Source: a bacterium 1xD42-67 (GTDB lineage: Bacteria; Bacillota; Clostridia; Oscillospirales; Oscillospiraceae). Taken from it: a stretch of DNA of 64,000 nucleotides. The notes under the pieces were generated by a model, which was given only the letters and a program-made list of their open reading frames with translations, ran no database searches and was not told the origin of the DNA. The first letter of the stretch is position 1, and each line of letters opens with the position of its first letter. The stretch covers positions 62,001 to 126,000 of the forward strand of contig RAYO01000004.1 of NCBI GenBank assembly GCA_003612335.1, written 5' to 3'. This document shows, in pieces, positions 1 through 8,877 of the stretch. A program made the position numbers and the translations under genes.

Positions 1-598
1 AGGTGTTCTCGCTCTTCCGGGCGATCTTATCCATCTCGTCGATATAGATGATGCCCCGCTCAGCCAGCTCGATGTCATAGTCGGCGGCCTGGACCAGACG
101 CAGCAGGATGTTCTCCACATCGTCGCCCACATAGCCCGCCTCGGTGAGGGTGGTCGCATCGGCGATGGCGAAGGGGACCTTCAGCACCCGGGCCAGGGTC
201 TGGGCGAAGAGGGTCTTGCCGCAGCCTGTGGGGCCCAGGAGGAGGATGTTGCTCTTCTGCAGCTCCACATCCTCCGCCCCGCCAAAATAGATCCGCTTAT
301 AGTGGTTATACACTGCTACGGACAGGGCCACCTTGGCCTTCTCCTGGCCGATGATATACTGGTCCAGGACAGAGTGGATCTCCTTCGGGGTGGGGATCGC
401 GTCGGGGATCGTCCCCAGGAGCTGGTCCGCATGATCCAGTTCGTCCGTCAGGAGAGGCTCGCTCCCCATCGCCTCCATACACAGACTGACACACTCGTCG
501 CAGATGTAGACACCGGGACCGGCGATCATCCGCCTCACCTGGTCCTGGTGCTTGCCGCAGAAGGAACAGCGGATCCTCCTGTCATCATTTTTTGCCAT
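1..598 (-). CDS. clpX: ATP-dependent Clp protease ATP-binding subunit ClpX (3' part missing)
   Basis: AAA+ unfoldase that recognises, unfolds and feeds substrates to the ClpP peptidase in the cytosol. About 199 codons are present; the gene runs off the left edge. Visible are the N-terminal C4 zinc-binding domain (C11, C14, C33, C36), Walker A GPTGCGKT (residues 122-129) and Walker B IIYIDEMD (183-190). The ATG at 598 follows a GAGGTG ribosome binding site. It lies downstream of clpP and tig on the same strand, the usual Firmicutes order, so co-transcription is likely. The rest of the AAA+ domain lies outside the window. Identity is secure. Confidence 0.98.
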   Translation of the reverse strand, partial: MAKNDDRRIRCSFCGKHQDQVRRMIAGPGVYICDECVSLCMEAMGSEPLLTDELDHADQLLGTIPDAIPTPKEIHSVLDQYIIGQEKAKVALSVAVYNHYKRIYFGGAEDVELQKSNILLLGPTGCGKTLFAQTLARVLKVPFAIADATTLTEAGYVGDDVENILLRLVQAADYDIELAERGIIYIDEMDKIARKSENT

Positions 599-655
599 GG
601 AAACACCTCATTTGATAGGTAGTGGGGACGGATAGGGCCTCCCCCCGTCCCGGGA

Positions 656-1237
656 TCACCGCTTATCCAGCACCTTGTCGATCAGGCCGTACTCCATAGC
701 CTCCTGGGCAGTCATGAAATTGTCCCGCTCACAGTCGGCGGTGACCGTCTCGATCGGCTTCCCGGTATTCTCAGACAGGATCTGGTTCATCCGCTCCTTG
801 ATGATCTCCAGGCGGCGCAGATGGATCGCCATATCGGTGATCTGGCCCTGGGTCCCGGCGGAAGGCTGGTGGATCATGATCTCAGCATTGGGCAGAGCGA
901 TCCGCTTGCCCTTGGCTCCGGAGGAGAGCAGAAAGGCCCCCATAGAGGCCGCCATACCGATGCAGATGGTGGACACGTCGCACTTGATATACTGCATCGT
1001 GTCGTAGATGGCCATACCGGCGGTGACAGAGCCGCCCGGGCTGTTGATATAGAACTGGATGTCCTTGTCCGGATCCTGGGCCTCCAGATACAGCAGCTGG
1101 GCCACGATCAGAGAAGCGGTGGTGTCGTTGACCTCCTCCGACAGCATGACGATCCGGTCGTTGAGCAGGCGGGAGAAGATATCATAGGACCGCTCGCCTC
1201 GGTTGGTCTGCTCTACTACATAGGGAACTAAACTCAT
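656..1237 (-). CDS. clpP: ATP-dependent Clp protease proteolytic subunit ClpP
   Basis: Serine peptidase that forms the tetradecameric chamber of ClpXP/ClpAP-type proteases. The 193-residue length is normal. The catalytic triad is visible: S98 in GMAASMGA, H123 in MIHQPSAG and D172 in ERDNF. The ATG at 1237 is preceded by AAGGAG at good spacing. It sits 57 bp upstream of clpX and about 115 bp downstream of tig. No strong terminator is seen between them, which fits a tig-clpP-clpX operon of protein folding and quality control. Confidence 0.98.
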   Translation of the reverse strand: MSLVPYVVEQTNRGERSYDIFSRLLNDRIVMLSEEVNDTTASLIVAQLLYLEAQDPDKDIQFYINSPGGSVTAGMAIYDTMQYIKCDVSTICIGMAASMGAFLLSSGAKGKRIALPNAEIMIHQPSAGTQGQITDMAIHLRRLEIIKERMNQILSENTGKPIETVTADCERDNFMTAQEAMEYGLIDKVLDKR

Positions 1238-1351
1238 GATGATGCTCCTTTTTTCAGTTGGGATACCAGAGTATACCCATCCGGCAGAAGATCCATTCCT
1301 TGGGATATTCTTACGCCCGGGACGGCAAGAGCCGCCCCGGGACGTATCTCT

Positions 1352-2740
1352 TTACTCTGCCTTGGGCTCCTCTGCTTTTTCCTCAGTCTTCTTGGTCCGG
1401 GCGCGCTTGGGCTTCTCCTCGCCCTCCTCCGCCTTCTTGGCGGGCTTCTTTGCGGCCTTCTTCTTGGCCTTATCCACCTTGGCGCTGGCCAGGACCAGCT
1501 CGCTGGCCTTCTTCAGAGCCAGATCCCGCTTCAGATCTTCTGCGGGGACCGCCGTCTTCACCTGCTCGGCGGGCAGGCCGTACTGCTCGGCCAGCCGGGC
1601 CACCTCGGCCTCATAGTCCTCGTCGGTGACCTGGATCCCCTCCGCCTTGACCACGGCAGCGAGGGCCACCTCGGTCTGGACCTGCTTCAGAGCCGCGGGA
1701 CGGGCGGAGGCCCGCATCATCTCAGGGGTCATGCCCATCATGGACATGTACTGGTCCATAGGGATGCCCTGGCTCTGGAGGCGCATGGCGTAATCATCCA
1801 TCAGCCGGTCGGTCTGGACCTCCACCATGCCGTCAGGGATCTCGCACTCCATGTTCTCCACCAGCTGCTCGATCACGGCGTTCTCAAAGTCGTTCTGGGC
1901 CTGGGCCTCCTTGCGGGCCTGGAGCTTCTCCCCCAGATCCTTGCGGAAGTCGGCCAGGGTCTCGAACTCAGACACGTCCTTCGCGAACTCATCGTCCACC
2001 TCGGGAGCCTGGGACTCCTTCACCTCGTTGACCTTCACATGGAAGATCACGGCCTTGCCGGCCAGGTCGGCGTGGTAGTCCTCAGGGAAGGTGATGTCGA
2101 TGTCCTTCTCCTCCCCGGCTTTCATCCCCACGACCTGCTCCTCGAAGCCGGGGACGAACATCCCCGCGCCCAGCTTCAGGTCGTAGTTCTCGCCCTTGCC
2201 TCCCTCGAAGGGGGTGCCGTTGTCGAAGCCCTCGAAGTCGATCACAGCGGTGTCGCCCTTCTTGGCCTTGCGCTGGACGCTGACCAGACGGGTGGCCCGG
2301 TCGATGTAAGGCTTGATCTCCTCATCGATGTCCTTCTCGGTGACCTTGACCTCCTCCTTGGGGGCGGTCAGGCCCTTATACTCGCCCAGCTTGGCCTCGG
2401 GGCGGACAGAGACCAGCGCCTTGAAGGTGAAGCCCTCCTTGCCCACCTCTACGATCTCCATCTTGGGATAGCCCACATCGTCCAGGCCCTGCTCCTTCAC
2501 GGCCTCGTCATAGGCGGCGGGGTAGAGATCGTTGATGGCATCCTCATAGAACACGCCGGAGCCGTACATCCCCTCGATGATCTTCCGGGGGGCCTTGCCC
2601 TTGCGGAAGCCGGGGACGTTCATGCTCTTCCGGTTCTTCAGATATGCCCTTTGGAGCGCGGCCTCGAACGCCTCGGCCTCCACCTGGATGGTGAGCTCGA
2701 CGGTGCTCTTCTCTTTCTTCTCAACACTGGTGACCTTCAT
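1352..2740 (-). CDS. tig: Trigger factor, ribosome-associated chaperone and peptidyl-prolyl isomerase
   Basis: Cotranslational chaperone docking at the ribosome exit tunnel. It is 462 residues, longer than the usual ~430. Seen in order: an N-terminal ribosome-binding domain with the signature GFRKGKAP (44-51), a central FKBP-type domain (about 150-250, beginning near KKGDTAVIDFEGF) and a C-terminal helical chaperone domain. The last ~40 residues are an extra tail of alternating lysine/alanine and glutamate (KAKKKAAKKPAKK followed by EEGEEKPKRARTKK), probably disordered. The ATG at 2740 follows AGGAGG. It is the first gene of the tig-clpP-clpX unit. Confidence 0.97.
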   Translation of the reverse strand: MKVTSVEKKEKSTVELTIQVEAEAFEAALQRAYLKNRKSMNVPGFRKGKAPRKIIEGMYGSGVFYEDAINDLYPAAYDEAVKEQGLDDVGYPKMEIVEVGKEGFTFKALVSVRPEAKLGEYKGLTAPKEEVKVTEKDIDEEIKPYIDRATRLVSVQRKAKKGDTAVIDFEGFDNGTPFEGGKGENYDLKLGAGMFVPGFEEQVVGMKAGEEKDIDITFPEDYHADLAGKAVIFHVKVNEVKESQAPEVDDEFAKDVSEFETLADFRKDLGEKLQARKEAQAQNDFENAVIEQLVENMECEIPDGMVEVQTDRLMDDYAMRLQSQGIPMDQYMSMMGMTPEMMRASARPAALKQVQTEVALAAVVKAEGIQVTDEDYEAEVARLAEQYGLPAEQVKTAVPAEDLKRDLALKKASELVLASAKVDKAKKKAAKKPAKKAEEGEEKPKRARTKKTEEKAEEPKAE

Positions 2741-2808
2741 TTGTCAATTTCCTCCTGTCGGTCCCGCCTCCCGCTGCGGAAACAGGGCCCTTTTACTTTC
2801 GCCACGAC

Positions 2809-2814
2809 ATTCTA
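2809..2814 (-). promoter_or_regulatory. Putative extended -10 promoter of tig-clpP-clpX
   Basis: Read on the minus strand, TGATAGAAT forms an extended -10 (TAGAAT at 2809-2814) about 70 bp upstream of the tig start. No good -35 is present at 17 bp, as tolerated for TG-extended promoters. The rest of the 2741-2947 gap holds no coding potential that I can see. Confidence 0.45.
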
Positions 2815-2947
2815 TCAGATACGCGGTGGTTTGAACAGTCTTTTTTTGAAATTTCCCTGAAATTTTTCTATCTTATCCCTGGGGCTCCCCTGGATCTGGC
2901 ATTTTGACGGGGACGAATGTCTTCCTGCCCCCTGGGATAGACCGCTG

Positions 2948-3634
2948 TCATAAAATACACACCGGCCGGAACCCCACATAGTCAGCGGCCACCAGACGGT
3001 AGTCCACCCTCCCCTGCCGTCCCGTGACGGCCATACGGTGGCTGGCCCCATGGAGGTGTCCATAGCAGCACAGGCCCACGCCATACCGCTCCAGCAGGTC
3101 CAGGATCTCCTGGCACCGGTAGCCCTGATACAGGGGCGGATAGTGGAGGAAGCACAGCTTCTCTCTGTCCCCCGCCGCCTTCAGAGAGGCCTCCAGACGG
3201 ATCAGCTCCCGGTTGAACACCTTGGCGCTGTGGGCTCCCCGGTCCTCCTCATAGAACCAGCCCCGGGTGCCGCACAGGGCAGTGTCTCCGTAGAGATGGC
3301 AGTTGTTATGGAGGATGTCCAGGGTGGAGAATCCGTTCTCTTGGAAGAACGCCTTCATCTTGCTGGCGGTGGTCCACCAGTAGTCGTGGTTGCCCTTGAG
3401 GAGGAGCTTGCGTCCCCCGGGCAGCGCATCCAGGAACGCGAAGTCCTCCTTCGCCTCCTCCAGGCTCATCCCCCAGGAGATATCGCCGCATACCACCACG
3501 GTGTCCTCTTGGGACACCACGCGGAACCCCTCTTCCAGCTTGTCCACATACCCTGTCCAGCCCCCTCCGAACACGTCCATAGGCTTGTCGGAGGTCAGGG
3601 ACAGATGGGTGTCTCCAATGGCATACAGGGCCAT
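2948..3634 (-). CDS. Metallophosphoesterase family protein
   Basis: Predicted calcineurin-like phosphoesterase of 228 residues. Family motifs are visible in order: GDTHL near the N-terminus (metal-binding Asp/His), CGDISWG, KGNHDYWW (Asn/His metal ligands) and CYGHLHG near the C-terminus. The substrate is not deducible. The true start is the ATG at 3634: the longer open frame upstream is an antisense-like reading of thrC. The GGGGTGAG ribosome binding site overlaps the thrC stop 4 bp away, so translation is probably coupled to thrC. It ends about 208 bp before tig. Confidence 0.88.
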   Translation of the reverse strand: MALYAIGDTHLSLTSDKPMDVFGGGWTGYVDKLEEGFRVVSQEDTVVVCGDISWGMSLEEAKEDFAFLDALPGGRKLLLKGNHDYWWTTASKMKAFFQENGFSTLDILHNNCHLYGDTALCGTRGWFYEEDRGAHSAKVFNRELIRLEASLKAAGDREKLCFLHYPPLYQGYRCQEILDLLERYGVGLCCYGHLHGASHRMAVTGRQGRVDYRLVAADYVGFRPVCIL

Positions 3635-3638
3635 GGGC

Positions 3639-5123
3639 TCACCCCAGCAGGGACCGCACCGCGTCCGCCATGTGTTCCTTCTCCACCACCTGGCTGAAGC
3701 GGACGGCCTTGTCCCGCAGGCCGGCCAAGGGAGCGGGGGCGGGCTGGCCCGTCTTGGCGGACAGCTGGTCCAGAGCGTCCAGGCCCGAGGCGATCCCGGT
3801 CTCCCCCAGGGCCTCCAGGACGCTGGCGCAGAACTTGAAGGGGCTGGCGGTGGAGGCCACGATAGCGGGGGAATCGCTCCCTGTCTCCCTCCGGTACTGC
3901 TCCAGGGCAGAGAAGGCCACGGCGGTGTGGGTGTCGATGAGGTAGCCGTGCTCCTCATACACAGAGCGGATCGTCCGCTTGGTCTCATCGTCGCCGCAGA
4001 AATAGCCCTTGAACCGCTTTTGCAGCTTGTCCAGCACCTTACTGCTCACCTGGTAACGGCCGTTCTCGTTCAGCTGGGCCATATACCCCTCCACCTCGGC
4101 GGTGTCCTGGGTGAGGGCATAGAGCAGCCGCTCCAGATTGGAGGAGATCAGGATATCCATAGAGGGGGAGATGGTGTTGTGGAAGGGACGGTCACGGTCG
4201 TAGAGACCGGTGCGCAGGAAGTCGGTGAGGACATTGTTGCTGTTGGAGGCACAGACCAGCTGACCGATGGGCAGGCCCATCTCCTGGGCGTAATAGGCGG
4301 CCAGGATGTTGCCGAAGTTGCCAGTCGGCACACAGATATCCACCGTCTGGCCCAAGGCGATCCTCTCATCCCGGATCAGGTCGCAGTAGGCGGAGATATA
4401 GTAGACGATCTGGGGCAGCACCCGGCCCCAGTTGATGGAGTTGGCGGAGGAGAAGAAGTAGCCCTTGTCCGCCAGCTCCTGGCGGACGGCCTCGTCGGAG
4501 AAGAGCCGCTTCACGCCGGTCTGGGCATCATCGAAGTTGCCCACCACTGCGGCGACCCCCACGTTGCCCCCCTCCTGGGTGACCATCTGGAGCTCCTGCA
4601 CCTGAGACACCCCGTCCTTGGGGTAAAAGACCAGGATCTTGGTCCGGGGCACGTCCCGGAAGCCCTCAAGGGCGCCTTTGCCTGTGTCGCCGGAGGTGGC
4701 TACCAGGATGCACACCGTCTTGTCCTCCTCCGTCTTGGTCAGGGAGGCGGTGAGCAGGTGGGGCAGCATCTGGAGCGCCATGTCCTTGAAGGCGCATGTG
4801 GGCCCGTGCCACAGCTCCAGACAGTGGATATCCCCGTCCACCGTGCGGACCGGGGCCACCGCCGGAGAATCGAACTTGTCCGGGCCGTAGGCGGCGTTGG
4901 CGAAGTCGGTGAGCTCTTTGACGGAGAACTCCTCCAAAAACATCTTCATGATGTACACCGCCCGCTGCTGATAGGCCATATCCTTCAGATCCTCCAGGGC
5001 CTTGCTGGGCAGCTTGGGGATATAGAAGGGGGTCAGCAGCCCCCCGTCCTTGGCCAGCCCCTGGGCGATGGCCTGGGCGGCGGAGTATTGGACTGCGCTG
5101 TTCCGTGTGCTGATATACCGCAT
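3639..5123 (-). CDS. thrC: Threonine synthase
   Basis: PLP enzyme converting O-phosphohomoserine to threonine in the cytosol. The 494 residues match the long clostridial/fungal-type form. The N-terminus (YISTRN, then KDGGLLTP) and the PLP-lysine motif CAFKDMALQ (K113) are typical, as is a glycine-rich phosphate-binding SGDTGKGA. The ATG at 5123 is preceded by AAGGAAGGATC. The gene is monocistronic or leads into the phosphoesterase. Upstream is an unusual ~200-nt leader with six hairpins (5170-5333), which could control it. No homoserine dehydrogenase or homoserine kinase gene is adjacent. Confidence 0.97.
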   Translation of the reverse strand: MRYISTRNSAVQYSAAQAIAQGLAKDGGLLTPFYIPKLPSKALEDLKDMAYQQRAVYIMKMFLEEFSVKELTDFANAAYGPDKFDSPAVAPVRTVDGDIHCLELWHGPTCAFKDMALQMLPHLLTASLTKTEEDKTVCILVATSGDTGKGALEGFRDVPRTKILVFYPKDGVSQVQELQMVTQEGGNVGVAAVVGNFDDAQTGVKRLFSDEAVRQELADKGYFFSSANSINWGRVLPQIVYYISAYCDLIRDERIALGQTVDICVPTGNFGNILAAYYAQEMGLPIGQLVCASNSNNVLTDFLRTGLYDRDRPFHNTISPSMDILISSNLERLLYALTQDTAEVEGYMAQLNENGRYQVSSKVLDKLQKRFKGYFCGDDETKRTIRSVYEEHGYLIDTHTAVAFSALEQYRRETGSDSPAIVASTASPFKFCASVLEALGETGIASGLDALDQLSAKTGQPAPAPLAGLRDKAVRFSQVVEKEHMADAVRSLLG

Positions 5124-5169
5124 GATGATCCTTCCTTATCGATATGATGATGGCTCTTATCATCAAAGC

Positions 5170-5333
5170 GGTCCAAAAGAAGCAATTCGCTCCTTTTGGA
5201 CCCTGCGGCAAAAATCGCCGCAGGGGCCGCATCTGCGGCCCTGCTTTGGATCTCATAGGCGCCGCCGGCGTGCCTTGCACGCTCCAGTGGGCCAATGGCC
5301 CACTGGATGAAAAAGCGCAACATGCGCTTTTTC
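5170..5333 (-). ncRNA. Tandem hairpin array A in the thrC leader (structured RNA or repeat element)
   Basis: Six consecutive inverted repeats: 5170-5202 (10-bp stem GGTCCAAAAG), 5203-5223 (7 bp, CTGCGGC), 5224-5241 (GGGCCGC), 5268-5282 (GCGTGC), 5284-5306 (10 bp, CCAGTGGGCC, 3-nt loop) and 5309-5333 (11 bp, GAAAAAGCGCA, 3-nt loop). On the minus strand a plausible promoter (TTGACC, 17 bp, CATAAT, near 5350-5378) sits just upstream, so the array would be transcribed as the thrC 5' leader. The hairpin order matches array B at 12099-12266 although the stem sequences differ. No T-box sequence was found. It could be a riboregulator, an mRNA stabiliser or a non-autonomous mobile repeat. Confidence 0.6.
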
Positions 5334-5389
5334 AACTGCGGTGACTATATTATGCCAGCTTTTCCCCGCCAGGTCAAGGGATTTTCTGG

Positions 5390-5758
5390 TCAAAAGGCGT
5401 TCTCCCAATGGAAGATCTCCGGTCTTTTCGTATCCACGCCCTGGGGGGCGTAGATCTCGATCACATCGAACCGGGGCTGGAGGCTGGTGGGATGTTTTGC
5501 CAGATAGAGCTGCGCGGCGGTACGCAGCCTGTCCTGCTTGCGCCGGTCCACAGCTTCTCCGGGACTGCCAAAGGCGGCGCTCTTGCGCAGCTTGACCTCT
5601 GCGAAGCACAGATAGGCCCCGTCCTCCGCCACCAGGTCCAGCTCTCCAAACCGGCACTTCCAGTTGGCAGCAGCGATCCGGAACCCCTTCCTCCTCAGCA
5701 GCTCCGCCGCCCGGTCCTCTCCCCACCGGCCCAGCAGGCGGCTCTCCTGGCCGCTCAT
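5390..5758 (-). CDS. YraN family (UPF0102) endonuclease-like protein
   Basis: 122-residue protein of the YraN/UPF0102 family, with a restriction-endonuclease-like fold (D-GELDLVAEDG...CFAEVKLR). The ELDL Asp and EVK residues correspond to the nuclease core. The cellular role of the family is not settled. The ATG overlaps the rnhB stop as ATGA, giving tight coupling; the rnhB-yraN pairing is common in Firmicutes. The stop lies next to the promoter region of the thrC leader. Confidence 0.88.
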   Translation of the reverse strand: MSGQESRLLGRWGEDRAAELLRRKGFRIAAANWKCRFGELDLVAEDGAYLCFAEVKLRKSAAFGSPGEAVDRRKQDRLRTAAQLYLAKHPTSLQPRFDVIEIYAPQGVDTKRPEIFHWENAF

Positions 5759-6420
5759 CCCTCCTCCGCTCCTATCCCGCCGGAGCCCTCCCCACCCTGA
5801 CGGGCCGGAGGCAGGCTGGCCCTCTTCAAAAAGGTCCGGCGGTGGATGGGGCTGGGACCATGCTGGGCCAGCAGCTCATAGTGGAGCTCGGTACCGTATC
5901 CCTTGTGCTTGTCGAAGCGGTACTGAGGATATTTTTCTGCCATCTCAACCATATACCGGTCCCGGCTCACCTTGGCCAGGATGGAGGCCGCCGCGATCGA
6001 GGCGGACAGGCTGTCCCCCTTCACCAGGCAGCGGTGGGGCGTGAGGATGGCGGCACTTTTGCCATGGTCTCGATTCCCGTCGATCAGGGCGAAGTCCGGC
6101 CTCTGAGACAGGCCGTCGATGGCCCGCTGCATGGCTTCCATCCGGGCGCTCAGGATGTCCGTCTCGTCGATCTCCTTCGCCTCTACGAAGGCCACCGACC
6201 AGGCCAGGGCCTTTTCCTGGATGACCGGGAACAGGGCCTCCCGCCTCTTCTCGGTCAGTTTTTTAGAGTCGTCCAGGCCGGGGATCTCCGCCCCGAAGGG
6301 CAGGATCACCGCCGCTGCATACACCGGCCCAGCCAGGGGGCCCGCCCCCGCCTCGTCGCAGCCGCAGACCAGGGCGCGGCCCTCCTCCATCGCTTCCTTC
6401 TCATATCGCCAAAAGTCCAT
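5755..6420 (-). CDS. rnhB: Ribonuclease HII
   Basis: Removes RNA from RNA/DNA hybrids and single ribonucleotides from DNA. 221 residues. The family signature CDEAGAGPLAGPV (D22, E23) and later metal-binding acidic residues (LIDGN, then DSLSASIAAASILAK) are visible. The ATG at 6420 was chosen because AGGAG lies 8 nt upstream; a GTG two codons earlier has worse spacing. The start is 2 bp from the stop of the SMI1/KNR4 gene and the end overlaps yraN, within a ylqF-SUKH-rnhB-yraN operon. Confidence 0.96.
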   Translation of the reverse strand: MDFWRYEKEAMEEGRALVCGCDEAGAGPLAGPVYAAAVILPFGAEIPGLDDSKKLTEKRREALFPVIQEKALAWSVAFVEAKEIDETDILSARMEAMQRAIDGLSQRPDFALIDGNRDHGKSAAILTPHRCLVKGDSLSASIAAASILAKVSRDRYMVEMAEKYPQYRFDKHKGYGTELHYELLAQHGPSPIHRRTFLKRASLPPARQGGEGSGGIGAEEG

Positions 6421-6422
6421 GG

Positions 6423-7097
6423 TCACTTCTCCTTCCAGCGGTCCTCATACCAATGCCACAGGAAATCGTAGTCGTTCAGCCGCTCATAGGTCACCTTCAC
6501 GCAGTTCTCTTCCTCGAACTCTGGGATCAGTGTCCCACAGAAGGACCACTCCAGCAGTGTCTTGAAGTCAGGGACCGCCGGGCAGCCCCCCTCCCTCCAG
6601 TAGGCCTCGTCCCACTGCTCATCATGAGCAAAGGAGACCAGGAGCCAGCTGGCCCCAAAGTCCGGGTCGTCCACGATCACCCGGTCCGCTGGCTTGGACA
6701 GGTCCCACAGCAGCCAGTCGCTGTCCCAATTTCCAATGGGGAGATATTTCCCAAACTCCTCCGGTTTGGCAGAATAGGAAAAATACTCCCGGGCGCTGCG
6801 GCGGAATTCCTCCATGGACCCTCTCAGCTCTTTCATTCCGGTGCATAGCGTCAGCGGCTGGGGGCAGGTGTACATATCAGGACCGTTGCAGATCCCACAG
6901 AAATAGAATCCGATCTCATAGGACTGGAGGAACGCCCGGTAGAGGGAGGGGATCTTGATCTGGAACTCCTCCTCAAAGGCGGCGATCTGCCCGTCGGTGA
7001 CGCCGGTGGGGACCAGTCCGGTCTGCGAGAACCAGCCCCGGGCCTTCAGGGCCTGAAAAGCCTGCTCCACGAACTCTTTTTCCTCTTGTATTGTCAT
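6423..7097 (-). CDS. SMI1/KNR4 (SUKH) family protein
   Basis: 224 residues. The SUKH hallmark region is present near residues 35-55 (IAAFEEEFQIKIPSLYRAFL), followed by GNWDSDWLLWDL. SUKH proteins often act as immunity proteins for secreted nuclease toxins, but no toxin is adjacent here. The ATG overlaps the ylqF stop as ATGA, and rnhB follows after 2 bp. The gene is therefore wedged into a housekeeping operon. Its specific function is unknown. Confidence 0.82.
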   Translation of the reverse strand: MTIQEEKEFVEQAFQALKARGWFSQTGLVPTGVTDGQIAAFEEEFQIKIPSLYRAFLQSYEIGFYFCGICNGPDMYTCPQPLTLCTGMKELRGSMEEFRRSAREYFSYSAKPEEFGKYLPIGNWDSDWLLWDLSKPADRVIVDDPDFGASWLLVSFAHDEQWDEAYWREGGCPAVPDFKTLLEWSFCGTLIPEFEEENCVKVTYERLNDYDFLWHWYEDRWKEK

Positions 7098-7993
7098 AGC
7101 TCCCCCTCCTCTTTTATGAAAGCGGGCGGCACCTCCAGGGTAAAGCGTCCCAGCTTGCCCCCCCGATACTCGTCCAGGAGGACCCGGGCCATGCGCTCGG
7201 TGTCCACATCCCCGCCGGAGATGCGCATCCCCCGCTTGGCGGCACAGTCCTGGAGGATCCGGTAGCCCCAGGCCACGTCCTCCTCCCCCTCCTCCCGAGA
7301 GGGGACCGCCGGGAGCTTATAGCCGCCGATGAGGGCCTGGGGATACCGCTCCCCCAGCAGGGCCATGAAGTGACAGCCCAGAGTCTCCACATCCATGATC
7401 TCATCCTTCACCGCCCCGGTGAAGGCCAGGTCCATACCGGTGACCGGGTCCTCGAATCTGGGCCAGAGGATCCCCGGGGTGTCCAGAAGGTCCAGCCCCT
7501 GATCCACATGGACCCACTGCTTTCCCCGAGTGACCCCCGGACGGTCGCCGGCCTTGGCGGACTTCCTTTTGGCCACCTTGTTGATGAAGGTGGACTTGCC
7601 CACGTTGGGCACCCCCACCACCATGGCCCGGACGGGACGGCCGATCTGGCCCTTCTCTTTCCACCGGGCGATCTGGTCCCTGAGCACGCCCCGGACCACC
7701 GCCGAGAACTGGCCGATCCCCCGGCCCGTTTTGGCGTCGGTCTCCAGCACCGACCAGCCCTGTCCCCGGAACCAGGCGGCCCAGCTCCTGTTCTGTTCCG
7801 GGTCGGCCTGGTCCGCCCGGTTGAGGACGATCAGCCGGGGCTTCGATCCGCAGATGGCGTCGATGTCCGGGTTGCGGCTAGACGCCGGGATCCTGGCGTC
7901 TACGATCTCCACCACCACGTCCACCAGCTTCAGATCCGCCTCGATCTGCCGCCGGGTCTTGGTCATGTGGCCGGGATACCATTGGATGTTCAT
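7094..7993 (-). CDS. ylqF: Ribosome biogenesis GTPase YlqF/RbgA
   Basis: Circularly permuted GTPase needed for late 50S subunit assembly. 299 residues. The N-terminal WYPGHMTK motif, the permuted G4 motif (VLNRAD, a conservative NRxD variant of NKxD) and then the P-loop GVPNVGKST and DTPG are in the expected order. The C-terminal RNA-binding (ANTAR-like) region follows. The ATG at 7993 follows a GGAGGT site. It is the first gene of the ylqF-SUKH-rnhB-yraN operon. Confidence 0.96.
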   Translation of the reverse strand: MNIQWYPGHMTKTRRQIEADLKLVDVVVEIVDARIPASSRNPDIDAICGSKPRLIVLNRADQADPEQNRSWAAWFRGQGWSVLETDAKTGRGIGQFSAVVRGVLRDQIARWKEKGQIGRPVRAMVVGVPNVGKSTFINKVAKRKSAKAGDRPGVTRGKQWVHVDQGLDLLDTPGILWPRFEDPVTGMDLAFTGAVKDEIMDVETLGCHFMALLGERYPQALIGGYKLPAVPSREEGEEDVAWGYRILQDCAAKRGMRISGGDVDTERMARVLLDEYRGGKLGRFTLEVPPAFIKEEGEL

Positions 7994-8100
7994 AGGAGAC
8001 CTCCCAAAATTTCAGATATCTGTAAGGGATCTGGCTGTTTTTTTGTAAGAAATAGATGGTATCCTTTCCCTACTCGTTACAGGAAAGGATATGAATCGAC

Positions 8101-8871
8101 ATGAGCTTTATCGCATTGAAGACCATTGCCCTTCTGTCTATGCTGTGGGACCACCTCACCTATGTGTGGCCCCTGGCGCTGACCGTGGAGGTCCTCTTCT
8201 TCCCCCATGTGTCAGAGACCATCCCAGCCCTTCTGGTCCTTCAGCGGGCCACCGACTACATCGGCCGCATCGCTGCCCCTATCTTCCTGTTCTCCATCGC
8301 CAACGGCTACCGCCATACCCAGGACTTCAAAAAATACGCCCTGCGGCTGTTGGTCTTCGCCTGTCTGGCGGAGTGTCCCTACTATCTCCTGTTCGGTTTC
8401 CATGGCAACATCATGTTTACTCTGCTGCTGGGTCTGCTCACCCTGCGGCTCATGGAATGGGGCAATGGAAAGCGGGCCGGGCTGGGGCATCTGCTGGCCG
8501 CCGGGGTGGTCATCCTCACCCAGCACCTCAGACTCACTGAGGGCGGAGGGAGCTACATCCTGTTCATCCTGGTCTTTTACCGGACGGAACACTGGCCAGT
8601 CCGGAAAAAGGCCCTGCTGTGGCTCTTCCTCATGCCCCTGTCCCGGTACAGGCTGATCTGGACGTTCTTCTCTGAACAGCTGTTTGACTATCGCTGGTTT
8701 CATACGCTGTGCATCAACGCTGTAGGCCCTCTGCTGGGGGTGGCGTTCACCTTTTTCTACAACGGGAAAAAGGGGCGCTCTTTCCCTGGGGACAAGTACC
8801 TGTGGTACCTCTTCTACCCGGCCCATCTCTTAATACTGGGATCAGTGCAAAAGGCACTGTTGGGAATGTAA
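8101..8871 (+). CDS. TraX family membrane protein
   Basis: 256-residue polytopic membrane protein with about seven hydrophobic segments and the family start LKTIALLSMLWDHL. TraX was first described as an F-pilin acetylase, but chromosomal Firmicutes homologs are probably acyltransferases of unknown substrate. The ATG at 8101 follows AGGAAAGG. It is encoded alone on the plus strand between ylqF and an acetyltransferase, divergent from ylqF with about 107 bp between them. No conjugation genes are present. Confidence 0.85.
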   Translation: MSFIALKTIALLSMLWDHLTYVWPLALTVEVLFFPHVSETIPALLVLQRATDYIGRIAAPIFLFSIANGYRHTQDFKKYALRLLVFACLAECPYYLLFGFHGNIMFTLLLGLLTLRLMEWGNGKRAGLGHLLAAGVVILTQHLRLTEGGGSYILFILVFYRTEHWPVRKKALLWLFLMPLSRYRLIWTFFSEQLFDYRWFHTLCINAVGPLLGVAFTFFYNGKKGRSFPGDKYLWYLFYPAHLLILGSVQKALLGM

Positions 8872-8877
8872 TGCCCG

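Noticed and set aside
5124-5389. T-box riboswitch in the thrC leader
   Set aside because: A threonine T-box would make sense, but neither the conserved T-box sequence nor a terminator/antiterminator pair could be found; the leader is only a chain of independent hairpins.
8101-8871. TraX-like gene as a sign of a conjugative element
   Set aside because: No relaxase, type IV secretion or integrase genes are nearby, and TraX homologs are common chromosomal genes in gut Firmicutes.
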